A stretch of DNA of 64,000 nt from Littorina saxatilis (Eukaryota; Mollusca; Gastropoda; Littorinimorpha; Littorinidae), in the NCBI RefSeq assembly GCF_037325665.1, contig NC_090245.1, forward strand, positions 75,135,970 to 75,199,969, read 5' to 3'. The notes under the pieces were generated by a model. That model worked only from the letters and a program-made list of their open reading frames with translations, had not been told where the DNA came from and did not search any database. Shown piece after piece: positions 31,166 to 51,780 of the stretch. A program made the position numbers and the translations under genes. Positions within the stretch are counted from its first letter, which is position 1, and each line of letters begins with the position of its first letter.

Positions 31166-31892
31166 GCACTTTCATAGCCGATGTTCATACATTCCCATAA
31201 CAAATCACCCGAGGCAAGAAGAAGTAGTGAGGCTACTTTATCACAATGTGAAACGCAAAATCATTCATCTCAAATTGTTATATGTTTCAACAGCACATAT
31301 TCCCATATTCAGATCACAAACAAAACATTGTTAAGTGGTAATACAGCAAGGTAGAAAAAGCATCCTTCATTTAATCCCAAGAGTGAAACTGATAAAAACT
31401 GAACAAAACAAAAATTGCGCATTAATGCTGTAAAGAAAAACAAAAAGGAAACTTAATAAAAACAAATGCACAGGCATAACAAGTGTACAAAATAAGTTTG
31501 GAAAAAAAAGAAACTTCAAAAGGGACACACACACACATATCAAAATGACATAACTGATTTCATGGATCCATATATTTGGTGTCAACGAATAAAACCAAAA
31601 AGGGTTAACATTTGTGCAAAGTTTTGGTTGCTCTGAAATGAGAGTAAGTAAAAAATATATTTGTAAACAAAAAAGTTATAAAACTTGCAAACATATGACC
31701 AAAAATCTCAAAAGCTGCATGGCCAAAACCATGGTTGAATGAAAATACTCACAAAAAGGTGCTGAATATCACCAACAGTGTGATCCACTAATTGTGAACT
31801 TCCAAGGAAAGACTTCAAAGTCTACTACAAGGTGATTGTTAAAATAAATGAAACAAAAATTATTTCTCAACATATGAATTACATGTACCAGT

Positions 31893-32452
31893 AAAGCTGA
31901 TGACAGACGCACAACACAAAACAATGTTTTCGACAAAAACCTCCATTTCAAAACGTCGGGGAAACATGTTTTTAAAGCGGGGATGTCACACGCGAAACAC
32001 ACAGATGAAGCGCGCTGCGTTTTTTTTACAGAAATATCGGTCAGTGTCAGCTTGACCCGTCCAGCTACCGCCCTGTGTTTGGGTTTGTAAACAATACGGC
32101 TGGCAACACCCACTGATATTATTGCCTTTCGTCAAACGCGACAGGCTCCAAAGACTCTAGTTAGGATTCAGGGCTCCAGTACTACCCTGAATCGGTACCA
32201 CTTATGGGTCGGCCATTTTTTTTCTCTCTTCGTGGTGCCGGAAACCGAGTCATGTGAGTTGATCGTCCGGGTTCATTGGCTGACTACCAAAACGTGTTTT
32301 CAGATTTTAGAGCATGCTCTAAAACCCAAAACACGATGCAAAAATACGAAAGTGTTTTCCGAAACGTGGGGGATGTCACATGGGAAACATGCTGTTTAGT
32401 GTTTGTTTTAAAAGAAACACTGTTTTGTGTTGTGCGTCTGACATGGCCTTAA
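31893..32452. mobile_element. Inverted-repeat element (MITE-like)
   Basis: Arms GACAGACGCACAACACAAAA (from about 31911) and its near-exact inverse TTTTGTGTTGTGCGTCTGAC (to about 32443), with further loose similarity inward (GGGGATGTCACACG-GAAAC near 31981 and GGGGATGTCACATGGGAAAC near 32370). Non-coding. Superfamily unclear. Confidence 0.55.
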
Positions 32453-33529
32453 GACTAACTCTATCCTGCCGTATACATACATACATCATTGACCACTGTA
32501 GAGATATTGGAAACCGGTACTGTACTGCCGAAGAAACAAGAACACCATTTACAAAAAAAACAGTCGTCTAGCCAGGAAAACCAGTGCAGTGTAAACGCAA
32601 CAATAGCTTTTCAATATAAAGAAACAACAACTGTAAACTTTCTCACAAAAAAACATTAAAATACAGGACATTTCTAGTTAACCTGAACACTGATATCTTA
32701 CTAGCACTAATTTTGGCTGGGTGAGAGCAAAATAGAGAAACGTTCTGCAGACTAAAAGAGACTGTGCAAGGGTTACTCTAGAGAAAAACTAAGGCTAAGT
32801 GACATCACCAATCAGCATTCTCATTTGTACTTCTAATCACTAAAATACTTGAATAATACTGCTATGTGTTTTGCTTTAAAGTACTGTGTTAACACAGAAG
32901 CATTAGCCTAGACACTTAATTTTGAACATTTGTTATTAAAAGAACAAGAAGTGAAATGAGTTATTAGCAAATTAAAACATGAAAATAATTTCTGGTCTGT
33001 CTTCAAGGCTGCCGGCAATGTAAAGATTTTCAACATAAGATTCAATACATATTACACAGCTGCACAAGCAACCAAATCAGAAATGCTGAAATGTTGAACA
33101 GACAAAAGTGCAAAAATATGTGGTGGTATGGCTACCACAAAATCATTTTATGAGAAAAAAAATCTATAAAATGCATTACGAAAGAGATCGAAAAACACAA
33201 AAGGTACACAGAAAAGCAGATATATTGTCCGCGTATTATGAAATAAATGTTAAGTTTTCTGAATGAGTGAAATGCCTTGTACATGTCAACATATTTGTCT
33301 GAAAAAAACAAATGACAAAGGTGCCAACAAAAGATTAATAGCCAGATGTAATATTCATTTCAGATAAAAAATGGCCTATAAAAAGTTGCAAAATATTTTG
33401 CTTGATATTTGTTTCAAGAAAAGGAAAAAAAGCTGGTTTTAAACATTCATGCAGCATGGGTCGACTATATATCTCACCCACCATCACCCAGACAATCACT
33501 CTTACACTGAAAAAGCATGTAACAATCGC

Positions 33530-33925
33530 TGGGTGGCCGAGTGGTAACGCACTTGCGCTCGGAAGCAAGAGGTTGCGAGTTCAACCTAGGTGTTGGGTTC
33601 AAGTGCTAGTCTTTCGGATGAGACGAAAAACCGAGGTCCCTTCGTGTACACTACATTGGGGTGTGCACGTTAAGATCCCACGATTGACAAAAGGGTCTTT
33701 CCTGGCAAAATTGTACAGGCATAGATAAAAAATATCCACCAAAATACCCGTGTGACTTGGAATAATAGGCCGTGAAAAGTAGGATATGCGCCAAAATGGC
33801 TGCGATCTGCTGGTCGATGTGAATGCGTGATGTATTGTGTCAAAAATTCCATCTCACACGGCATAAAAAGATCCCTGCGCCTTGAGTCTGAGTCTGGAGA
33901 TAGGCGCGCGATATAAGACTTCATA
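33530..33925 (+). repeat. tRNA-derived SINE, full length
   Basis: Head resembles a tRNA with an A-box (TGGCCGAGTGGTAACGC) and B-box (GGTTGCGAGTTCAACC). Body: TCTTTCGGATGAGACGAAAA, TTCGTGTACACTACATTGGG, ACCAAAATACCCGTGTGAC, then the common 3' module GCGCCTTGAGTC...GCGCGATATAAGAC. The first half (33402-33530) is unrelated AT-rich sequence. Confidence 0.8.
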
Positions 33926-33999
33926 TAACAGATACCAACAAGGTTACGATTCCTGGTCCCTGAAGTATTTTTGGCTAAGAAATCATCATTTTCTGCAGC

Positions 34000-35080
34000 A
34001 TAATCTTCAAACAAAATGCAGCATAATTTTCAAACAAAATGCAGCATATATCTTTGGCTCTGTTGTCTTGTCAACACATATATATCACATTCAAATGGCT
34101 CCATTGCAAAAGATTATGGTAACCATACTTATATTTTGTGAAACAACATCATACCTATTGCAAAAAACCTTCATCTCTTATACTAAACCATAAATTCCTG
34201 CACATATCATGTTCAATTTTTCATTTTCAAGCTACAAATCATTGTAACCACTTTTATATTTTGTGAAATATTGTCATAATTAACAATACCAAAAGTATAA
34301 ATGTCTCCATGTATGATTTTCCACAGTACTATCTGATGTGAAAATTCTGGATTAAATCATAAACAAGACTGATGCAAAACTTGAAAGGATATGAGCAATG
34401 ATACAGCAAACTAGCGTATTACAAGTTAAGTGTAAATCAATCATAAGAAAATATCATTCAGTATTTGGATATGCTGTTTCATAGATAAAGGTTGAGAGCA
34501 ATTAAGTTTGCAGCTAAAATTGGTTTACACTCACGTAAATGACAAAACTTCAGATATGCAATGACGAAAAAAATATTCTTTGCGTATTGATAAGGATGCA
34601 AAATTGAGCATACACTAGTATAATGCAAGTTGAATATCTTTATCAAATGTCCCATGTTTGGCATTGATAAAACAAAATCAGTAAACCACTAGTATAAAAG
34701 CAAGCAGTCATTATCTTGATTACTATGTTTGGCATTGATAAGAAAGTTGGTGAGCCACTAGTATAAAAGCAAGCAAAAAAGTGTGATTAATGTTTGGTAC
34801 TGAAACAAACCTTGCCAACCCTTGTCAAGTCCAAGTGCAGCAATGTGCACATTTTCTTGGAAACTTCAGTGGTGCAAATGTTTTTTTTTTTTTTAGAGTA
34901 GCATTGTTTAACATTTATTCACACATCCACATCGGCTATTTCGCGCAAGAATATAAACATTTATTTGGAAAAAAGAAACATAATGGCTAATAGAGAGTGT
35001 CTGCAAGTCCATTTTACAGTGTGGACAATGCTTTATCACACAAATTCTGACCGCTACACAAAGTGAGTATCAGAAATGAG
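34000..35080. other. AT-rich intergenic, short local duplications
   Basis: No gene. Short duplicated phrases (TGCAGCATAATTTTCAAACAA twice near 33995-34045; ATGTTTGGCATTGATAA and CCACTAGTATAAAAGCAAGC, each twice, near 34655-34775) show local tandem duplication. Confidence 0.5.
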
Positions 35081-35083
35081 TAC

Positions 35084-36351
35084 CAGGGGTGGGTTGCATG
35101 AGAGAACTCAAATTCCAAGCTCAAACGGTTCGACTTTACTCTAAAGCTTGCTCTGTTAAGAATCTGCAAAGCACGAAACGAAGTCGGGGTGCATGAGCCG
35201 TCTTTAGGGCCGACTCAACAGAGAAAGAGGGCAAGTCGACGTTGTCGACCTACTTAGAGCGTTAGTGGGAGATTCCATGACATCACGGGAAATGTGGTCA
35301 GCAACAGCCAATGCAAACTGCAGTCTAGTAGGTTCGCGGGAAAAGGGCGCATCAGAAACCGTCTGTTACACAATAATGTACTCTGCGGCATCTGGGCACA
35401 TTCAAGCATGCACAGGAAGCGCGCGCTCATACCAGCACAGGAGATGCCGTGTGTAGTACAAAGAAGATACAAGAGAGAGATACAAGATACAAGAAATTTT
35501 ATTGTCCTCAGCTCATCAATACAAGGAAATTTGGCAGTAGAGCGTGCTGCGTTATAGTACTATTTTGTGCATTGTGCATGTTGGATCGAGTAGAAGAAAA
35601 ATAAAGATTGTCTTCTTGATCTTGAATTGCTCTCTACTGAAAAGGTAAACATCGACCAAAAACTAAAAAAGTAAATACAAAAAGAAGATAAAAATACAGT
35701 AATTACAAAAAAACACGAATTATATCAAAATAAAAAATGAAGTAAAAACAAAATAGAAGGAAAAGAAACCAAAGTCAGATAATGTGAGATTAAAAAATAA
35801 GTAATAAATAAATAAGATTAAATAAATACAATTTTAAAAATCAAATAATAAAACACCAATAAAATAACAAGACAGCATTAGGTAACAAAAGATGATTTCT
35901 AACAAATAAAAAAAGACAACAAAATATAAATATATTAATGATTGAATAAATAAATACATAAATACATATTTCAACAAATTAAAAAATTAAAAATGATTTC
36001 ACCCTAAAGAAAACAAAAACAAAAACCTTTTGGTTGCCGGGCACAGATGAAGTAAACAAGAAAGTTGTCTAACTCCGTCGCGTTGGTGCGACCTATTATA
36101 GCACCAAATGATAAAAGGTTTTAAAAAATCATCTTGCAAGCGGCAACTGCCTGGTTAAGTCTGTTATCTCTGCCAAGCTCAGCGTTAAGCCTGGGGGGGA
36201 GCAGGCTCAAAGTTAAGCAAGAAACGCTGTGCTCAACGAACGTAAGAGCGCTCATGCACCCCGGTTTTCGCGCTTTCGGCGTAAAGTCAACCATCTCAAC
36301 TTTGAGCACATTTCCGCCCAGCTTAAGTCGTCTCATGCAACCCACCCCAGG
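35084..36351. mobile_element. Non-autonomous TIR element, about 1.27 kb
   Basis: Inverted ends CAGGGGTGGGTTGCATGAGA and the inverse of CTGGGGTGGGTTGCATGAGA, 19 of 20 matching. Interior has a short repeat (GATACAAGATACAAGAAATT) and a long A-rich stretch (35640-36010). CAGGG-type ends recall hAT elements, but I could not find a clean 8-bp duplication. No transposase. Confidence 0.65.
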
Positions 36352-36607
36352 ACTCACAAGTAAGAGCAAACTGTTGCATGTTTGTGATTATTTGTTTGAG
36401 CGTAGCAATTTTTCTTAAAAAATAGCATACTATGCTGAAAGCGTAACAGTTGGTAGCTCTGCTGAAAAGATGTCAAGGAATATTTTAAAAAACATTCTCT
36501 GTGACCAGGCAACCCTCAGGATTCACTCGGAGTAAGCATGTTAAATTCCTCTGTGAATAAAACATGCATCAGACACACAAACAAACAAGAGAGCATGTAC
36601 ATATTCC

Positions 36608-36642
<35 letters not shown>

Positions 36643-36969
36643 CACACACACAGTGCTCTGAGAAATTGGCTTAACTCATTCCCAAAGCACAAGTAATCAC
36701 AGGCAACTGTGAAAGCCAAGATTAAAAAATAGTGCAGGTGCAGTTTCAGTGTTAGTTACACAGCATAAATAATAGCATGTAGCAAATGTGCTTTTATGGT
36801 TCAAACTTCTCTTGTATGTTTGCTTATGTGTGAGTGTGTGTATGCGCATGCATGTATGTGTGTGTGTGTGTGTGTGGGTGTGTGTGTATAGATATGTGTG
36901 CGTGTGTATACGCATGCACTTGTGATCATGCATATATGCCAGTGTGTGTTGACTGTTTATCTCACTGAT

Positions 36970-37222
36970 CAGGCATGGGAATTCAAAAATAGAAAAAACT
37001 CTGAAAATAGGCCAAGGTCCAGGGGCCGCCTAGGCCCCGGCGGGGTACAGGGGCAGAGCCCCGCTGGGGAAGGAACGAAAACGAATTTTAGCATTTTAGA
37101 CCAATATTTTGATAGTTCTTGTGTAAGCAAATAATGGATAGAGAGACAATACTCATATAATTTGATTTACCCTTTTTTTGCCGCGGACGATTTTGTATTT
37201 TTGCGGACAATTCCCATGCCTG
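36970..37222. mobile_element. CAGGCATGGG-type MITE, complete
   Basis: Ends CAGGCATGGGAATT and AATTCCCATGCCTG are perfect inverted repeats of 14 bp. A 5-bp duplication CTGAT flanks it (36965-36969, 37223-37227). Contains GGGGCAGAGCCCC palindrome. Relative at 24383. Confidence 0.75.
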
Positions 37223-37229
37223 CTGATGC

Positions 37230-38780
37230 TAGATAACAAAAACACATTGACTGTTAACACCAAACCTGACAATATTGCATCAAGTACGAATACTGTGCTC
37301 AAAGTGTTTGACAAATCTTTCAGATGACGACTGTGTAGATTTAAAGGTATAGTTTAGTTTTCTTTCCATACATCAACTGCATGTACTATATCAACATCAC
37401 ATTTTCAAGGAATACTGGTTTCACATTCCACACAGCTGATATATTCTGAATTTATCACAAAAGTGCCCCAAAGTGCCATTTGCTCAAAAATATATACATA
37501 TGCAAACAAGTATTTTTGCCATAAACTTCTTGTGTTAAAATCACAAACACATTAAAATTAAGTTGCATTTATGCATTTAACACGTTTTCATGGTGAGAGA
37601 AAGCTACATTTATCAAAATCAGAAGCTGATCCAAGGGTTGGGCTGATAAGGGGGGGGGGGGGGGGGGGGGGGTGTGTATTTATAGAGGGACCACAAACAG
37701 AAACAACAATCCTTTCTATTCTCTTTTTCTCTCTGGATAACATTTTTTTTTTAAAGTTCTTCATTGTTACATGATAACTCAGTATTGACTTACGAGTGGT
37801 GTTTGGAGCAGAGAGGTTAATCAAAGAGTTACATGAAGTGTACACTGGCTCACATGAAGGATTCAAGTCATCCCTGACTACAGTGTATTTGATTGAATTC
37901 AAAGTTCAACAAGTATTGATTTATATCATTATCAAGTGCCATGCTTCCCGCTACTTGCAGTTTTATTTACCTGTAATGAGAGACCTTTCTGAAAAGACTT
38001 GAAGAGGATACCCCTTAACTCATTGTCTCCCAGGTACGGATATATTCGTACCCACTCGTATGGCTCTATCTGACCAAGTACGGGTATATCCGCCCAGAGT
38101 GTTAACTTCAGTCGCTTCCTGTAAGGTCCATCTAACGTCTGCATTTCACTGTGTTGATACACAGTTTCTACACAGTTACTACAATTCTGAGTGACCTGCT
38201 GCAGCACAGCTGGTCTCGGTTAAGAAAAACTTGGTCAACATAGGTGGGGTAGAAAGTGTTAACAAAGGACACTGTTGTCTCTTGGCCTACATAACTCACC
38301 AACTAACTGCCATGAAAGGACATGTTTGTCAGGTCCTACTGTACTTTTTAACACATGACTTGGCAGTTAGCCTGTCCCCCAAAAGCTCCCATACGTTACT
38401 ATCATCTAAACCTAAAACCACATGTTGCTGCAGTAGTCAATCCGGCAAAGGCTGATGGAACTACTGTGTAAATCAAAAGTATCGCTGAAGTGTATTGAGT
38501 AACAATGTAATCTCTCAAGAGTATTTTTTCACTGAAATGAGACCATCAGAACTAAGAAGTATAGTCCTTCAACGATGACTGATACAATTTACTCAAACAC
38601 TGAAGATCACTCTGATCATGCAGCAGTCAGTCAAGCATGACAGACAAGATCACTGATGCCAGTTTTCAGTTCTGCATGTCTTTGCTGGTTTCTGATGATC
38701 AACACTGTATCTGAAGCATTAAGTTCACATTTTGAGAGCTTCATGTGGGTATAGCCTCCAAGAAAGTAGCATCTGTTCAC
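37230..38780. other. Intergenic / downstream of the SH2-adaptor gene
   Basis: No gene seen. A run of 23 G at 37650-37672. TTTATT at 37962-37967 would be an AATAAA signal on the minus strand, a candidate for the SH2-adaptor transcript end but 1.5 kb past its stop. Confidence 0.4.
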
Positions 38781-38789
38781 AAGCATGTG

Positions 38790-39172
38790 TCTTGGACGCA
38801 GTGGTAAGACGTCGGCCTCCTAATCGGAAGGTCGTGTGTTCGAATCCCGGTCGCTGCCGTCTGGTGGGTTAAAAATGGAGATTTTTCCGATCTCCCAGGT
38901 TAACTTATGTGCAGACCTGCAAGTGATTTAACCCCCTTCGTGTGTACACGCAAGCACAAGACCAAGTGCGCATGGAAAAGATCTTGTTATCCATGTCAGA
39001 GTTTGGTGGGTTATAGAAACACGAAAATACCCAGCATGCTTCCCCCGAAATATAGAGTGCTGTTCCTTCTGCGCCGAGCGGCTGCATTTCAGGGCTCTCT
39101 CATATTTTGTACTGTGCGCCTTGAGTTGCCTTGTGGTGAGTTATGTGCGCGATATAAATTCTGGTATTATTA
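38790..39172 (+). repeat. tRNA-derived SINE, full length
   Basis: Head GACGCAGTGGTAAGACGTCG, CCTCCTAATCGG and GGTCGTGTGTTCGAATCCC resembles a tRNA-Arg(CCT) with A- and B-boxes. The body shares CGTGTGTACACGCAAGCAC and the CACGAAAATACCCAGCATGC block with the SINE at 51951, but its 3' module is the GCGCCTTGAGTTGCC...GCGCGATATAAATTC type of the SINE at 33530. Ends in TATTATTAT. Confidence 0.8.
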
Positions 39173-39429
39173 TCTTCAACGGGGTGGACCAGTGAAACTG
39201 TACTAGATACAGCAGAATGATGCGCACTTTTTGAGGACAAGATTAGCTGACAATACCCATCACTCACAATGCATGTGCTCAACACCTCTTACTGACATAG
39301 CCTAGTCAAGGTACTCTTCACTCAAAAAAATGTGTCGCCCCTTGTCTCAGGCTGGTGGTATTGTATCGGAAGCACTAAAAATTCATATGATCAGCTTCTC
39401 TGTTGATGATGGCCAGCCGTACAGTCTGC

Positions 39430-47541
<8,112 letters not shown>

Positions 47542-47949
47542 CTGAAACATACAAAACATGTCAACTTCAGGACAGATCAAATGCTGCAGTGAACTGTCTC
47601 TGAATAACTTTTGCTATTTACATTTATTCGTCTTTTCATTTACATACAGTACTTCTTTATTTATTTACACAATTTAGCAATAAATCAGACGTGCATGTAC
47701 ACAGCTGAAATAAACTGTCTCTGAATAATGAACTTATTTATTCAGTTTACACGTTTATTCAAACATTCATTTACTAACACGTTTATAAGTTGATTTATTT
47801 ATCCATTTCTTTCTTTATCACTTTATTCATTTATCTATTTACTTATTTATTTATTCACTTATGTATCTATTTAATTTATCAATTTATGTATTATTCCGCC
47901 TAGTAGCCTGCACACTGGCATTGGACGGATAAAGGAAAAAAAACCTTGT

Positions 47950-48180
47950 ATGAAGCAAAGATAAAACACAGAATGAGACAAGCAAAGATAAAACACAGAA
48001 TGAGACAAGCAAAGATAAAACACAGAATGAGACAAGCAAAGATAAAACACAGAATGAGACAAGCAAAGATAAAACACAGAATGAGACAAGCAAAGATAAA
48101 ACACAGAATGAGACAAGCAAAGATAAAACACAGAATGAGACAAGCAAAGATAAAACACAGAATGAGACAAGCAAAGCAAA
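47950..48180. repeat. 27-bp minisatellite, about 8 units
   Basis: Unit CAAAGATAAAACACAGAATG + AGACAAG repeated almost without change. Because 27 is a multiple of three, all frames stay open and give repeat proteins (HRMRQAKIK), which I do not consider genes. In the 5' flank/intron of the SH2 adaptor. Confidence 0.95.
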
Positions 48181-48319
48181 CGAAAATGGAACGGGAGAAG
48201 TCGTCTGGTAACCCCCATAAAAGGAACCAGACCATAAAGGCTCGCAAGCCCAAAGGAGTGCTTCTCTTATTCTCACTAAACACACTGCTTTAGTGGAAAG
48301 TGGAACACACAATAGTGAT

Positions 48320-50280
48320 CATTCACAACACAAAGTTCAGGCAGTAACCAGCCACTATAGTAAAAGTGATTATTCACAACACAAAGTTCAGACAGTAATC
48401 AGCCACTTGATCAAAGAGCAGAGCTTCCTACTTCCTTCAATGCCTGTGGGGACATGAGTGTGCACAAATGAAAATGCTCATTGAAATGAGTTGTTTGATT
48501 TCTTTGGAACTAAACGAGGGGGTGGGGCGCATGCGTGTGTGTGTGGACTATGCACACACAAATATTTACTGCTAACCTGCCAACCAACCAACCAACCACA
48601 CACACACTCACGCTGTAAACCTGCCAACATGATGTTTTTCCACAATTTCAGTAACTGAGTACAAAGGCAAAAGAGCTAAACAGATTCTCCCCATCTACCC
48701 ATTCTTTTTCACTGAAGTTTCTTCAACTGTAAAACGCCTGTCCATTGCATTGGTGTTTTTATCCCTTAACAGTTATATTATGTTTTGTACTGTTTCTACC
48801 TCCCATGCGCATTCACACACTAACAGACAGTCATACATGCATAAGGACATAAGAATAGATTTTGTAAAACATTTTTTGTTACTAATTAACAAGAAAAAGG
48901 TGTGATGTCCACCATTACGAAAATGTGTGTAATTTAGTACTGTTCTGGTCACGTGATATAAGCATTTGCTTGAGTGCGTGTCCTAGTTGTGTGTTTTGAA
49001 CTGTTCATGCGAAGAAATCCTGAATAAAACTTTGTTTAAACCAAAAAGGTGTGACATTCATGGAAGTGAAAAACGGAAAAGTAAAAGCACACCCACACAG
49101 AATAAAATTTCAAACACATATTGGTCTAACCTGCCACGGATACATCTCCTCTCGATAATGATCCAATGTCCATTACAACCACCCCAAAGGATCCCCATTG
49201 AGTAAGTTTTTTTTCTCTTGTTACAATTCATCTTTCTAAATTGACCACCTGTCAATAATAACCACGGTTGGTTGGTTGCTTCAGTGGTTGTTATATAGAC
49301 AGATTCAACTGTTGCAATCTGAATTGCAAACAAGACAACATGATCATCATATTCATACCTTATCACTAGTTTGTCATTAGCAGGAAATTGTTTCAAAGGA
49401 TCTAAACGCTGATAACTGCAGGAAACATGCAATTGTCACTCTGGTGGGGTTTTGTTTAATCTCCTGAAAATAAACTAAAATTTTGTTCCCTAATTCTATT
49501 AAATTTACGTTTTTCTCTTCCCGTTCCGCTATCATTAAAAATATCCACATCAACAAAGCGTAGTTGACCTCAAACCATCCCAATTGATGTATCATAATGT
49601 GGGCATTCTTTTCACTGAAAATGTATGAGTAACTGCCACACGATACAGTGATACCTGCAAAGCAAGGCCCCTCTGATGAGAGGACACCTCCCAACAAAGG
49701 ACATCTTCTGTTGTCCCTTTGTCTATTATGTTTTCCAAAAAATACCTGCCATAACAGCTAGGCCATCTGCAATGTAGGAACATTTTTGGTTGATCCCAAG
49801 GGTGTCTTTTCGTTGCAACCACCCTGCTGGTACAAGTATTCTTTACCACTGAATATTTATGAGAAACTGCCACGTCTAAAGCAACACATGCAATTCCATT
49901 TGTACATGAAACAGAGGCAACAGTTAAAGGCCGGCCAGCGATGGGTTAATTAAAACATCATACCAAGCAACTTGTGGACTGTCAGCTTAACACCTGTACA
50001 GTTGACTGGCTTTAGGCTGACCAATAACCCCTACACCATCAATCACAATCAAACTGACCATTACATCAGACTGACCATCTGTCATTCTACTGACCTCCAT
50101 TTTGTTGTCAATGTTTCATCATCTATCTGCATGCCTTTTGAATGCAGTGACCGACTTCTCCAAAACAACAAAAACTCCTTACATGTAAAATGAAACGATC
50201 AGAAAAGATGGTTGAACTGCCTGTACACTCACATTGCACATGACTGACACCTTTCTCACTTGATTCTTTCAACATGCACA
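48320..50280. other. SH2-adaptor 5' region, old MITE pieces
   Basis: No convincing exon. Phrases such as GACCACCTGTCAATAATAACCACGG and TTGTTATATAGACAGATTCAAC near 49240-49310 match the inner text of the CAGTCAAACCTG-type MITEs, so old copies are likely here and near 49650-49850. Confidence 0.4.
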
Positions 50281-50289
50281 TTATTATTA

Positions 50290-50586
50290 GGCCTAAAAAA
50301 AAAAATAGGTGTGGTTACGGTAACCCGACCTACCCTATTTTTTGGGGCCGACCCTATAACTTTTTATTACATTTGTCACAAAAATACAAAAAAACCCAAG
50401 TAAACGAGTGCAGAAAACGCAATGAAAGCGAAAGCGCCCGAGTCGCACACTTATTTCCCTGTCAAGTAGGTTTAATTTGTACACATTAGAAAAAAAAGTA
50501 AAAAAAAAAAAAAAGTGATTGCCTACCTTCCTACCCTTTTTTTTGTGGCTATGTTACCGTAACCACACCTATTATTTTTTTTGGCC
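50290..50586. mobile_element. Harbinger-type MITE, copy 2
   Basis: TTA on both sides (50287-50289, 50587-50589). Ends GGCCTAAAAAAAA...GGTTACGGTAACC and GTTACCGTAACC...TTTTTTGGCC. Same design as 10236-10454. Confidence 0.78.
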
Positions 50587-50986
50587 TTACATTGTTAGGA
50601 TACAGAAGTTTCTCTAATCTATTGCCTTTGATAGTACTTTTAACTATAATTGTACCCGAGTTGATTCCTTGGCACAATATCTTCTCTCTTCATAAAATTA
50701 AAAGGAAAGACACTATCTCGAACTCTGCCACAATTTAACATCACTGCATGAATGAAAGTAGATAAAGCCCAGTATCAACTTAGATGCTAAACGGCTGCTG
50801 TAGTGTTGTAAGCTTTTTCAAAAGTTCTTTGTTGTACATTGTAGTTGATGCTCTTTTGGGTGCTTCAAAAATCAGGAAAGGCCTTCTTAAATGTTATTTT
50901 AATTCAGGAAACTCTGATTTCCTGTTAAAACTTTTTATTCCTGTTAGTGTTTTTGTTGCTGTTATTCCTGTTGCTGTTAGTGTTAC

Positions 50987-51161
50987 AGTCAAACCTGTGA
51001 AGGCGACCCACCTCTACATAACGACCATCTGTCCATTATCATGACCCATAAGAAACCCAAGTGATGTTCTTTCCTATAGAAGTCACCTTTCCATGTAGAC
51101 CTGTCTGAAAGGACCACTTATAGTTGATTCCTTGGGTTGTTGTTATAAACAGGTGCGACTG
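50987..51161. mobile_element. CAGTCAAACCTG-type MITE (TA duplication)
   Basis: Inverted ends CAGTCAAACCTG and CAGGTGCGACTG, flanked by TA (50985-50986, 51162-51163). Interior has CTACATAACGACCATCTGTC. TA target and length suggest a Tc1/mariner-derived MITE. Confidence 0.65.
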
Positions 51162-51403
51162 TAGTATTTGCTATTTTTACGTCTACTGTCTCTAAAGTTG
51201 CAAAGCCATCGTGTGTACACAGCTGCCGACTTAGACACTGAATCAGTTAAATGTGTTTATTGCTTCAAATAAAGCAGGTCACTGAGAACAACAACAGGTC
51301 TGGCTGGTCCCACTGTCTCCCAGCAACATAAACTGACAATCCCTATTTGAAAGTTAGTACAATAGAACCTGAACTTGCGACCACCTTTTGAAAGCAACCA
51401 CCC

Positions 51404-51780
51404 AGGCCTGTTTACCCCCAACACTTGACAAGAGTAACGGTCAAGTCAAAAATAGTAATCTGATGACCAAAATAGTGGGGTCGGCCCGCTATTGCGCGGG
51501 CCGCTATTGCGCGGGGCCGCTATTGCGCGAATCTTTAGTGTTAGGGTTAGGGTTAGATTCGCGCAATAGCGGACCCGCGCAATAGCGGACCCGCGCAATA
51601 GCGGCCCAGCCCCAAAATAGTAACCCAGTGGTTATAAACGCCAACATTAGCAACACAAACCTAATTTGAAGTACATTTGAAAATCATAGTCTGGACTCAA
51701 GTGGAGTATTAATTTTTCCCCCCAAAAGTCTAACAAAAATAGTAATAAATTACTCTAAAATAGTAAGGGTAAACAGGTCT
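51404..51780. mobile_element. AGGCCTGTTTACCC-type TIR element (middle layer)
   Basis: Ends GGCCTGTTTACCC and GGGTAAACAGGTC are inverted repeats. Interior repeats AAAATAGTAA several times. Holds the telomere-motif hairpin element. Confidence 0.6.
51477..51613. mobile_element. GC-rich hairpin transposon with TTAGGG loop
   Basis: 137 bp flanked by an exact 8-bp duplication AAAATAGT (51469-51476, 51614-51621). Each arm has three copies of CCGCTATTGCGCG in opposite orientation; the loop reads TTTAGTGTTAGGGTTAGGGT. The 8-bp duplication suggests a hAT- or P-type MITE. No coding. Confidence 0.75.

Noticed and set aside
33535-33600. tRNA-like sequence with A and B boxes (also at 38795, 51952 and in reverse at 42715 and 46960)
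   Set aside because: Each is followed directly by a conserved SINE body and 3' tail, and the acceptor stems do not pair well. They are SINE heads, not tRNA genes.
47871-48312. Repeat proteins from both strands of the 27-bp array
   Set aside because: Unit length is a multiple of three, so all frames stay open by arithmetic; no start or splice context.
51538-51560. TTAGGG repeats as a telomere or chromosome fusion point
   Set aside because: Only about three units, placed in the loop of a small element with an 8-bp target duplication; a transposon loop explains it better.
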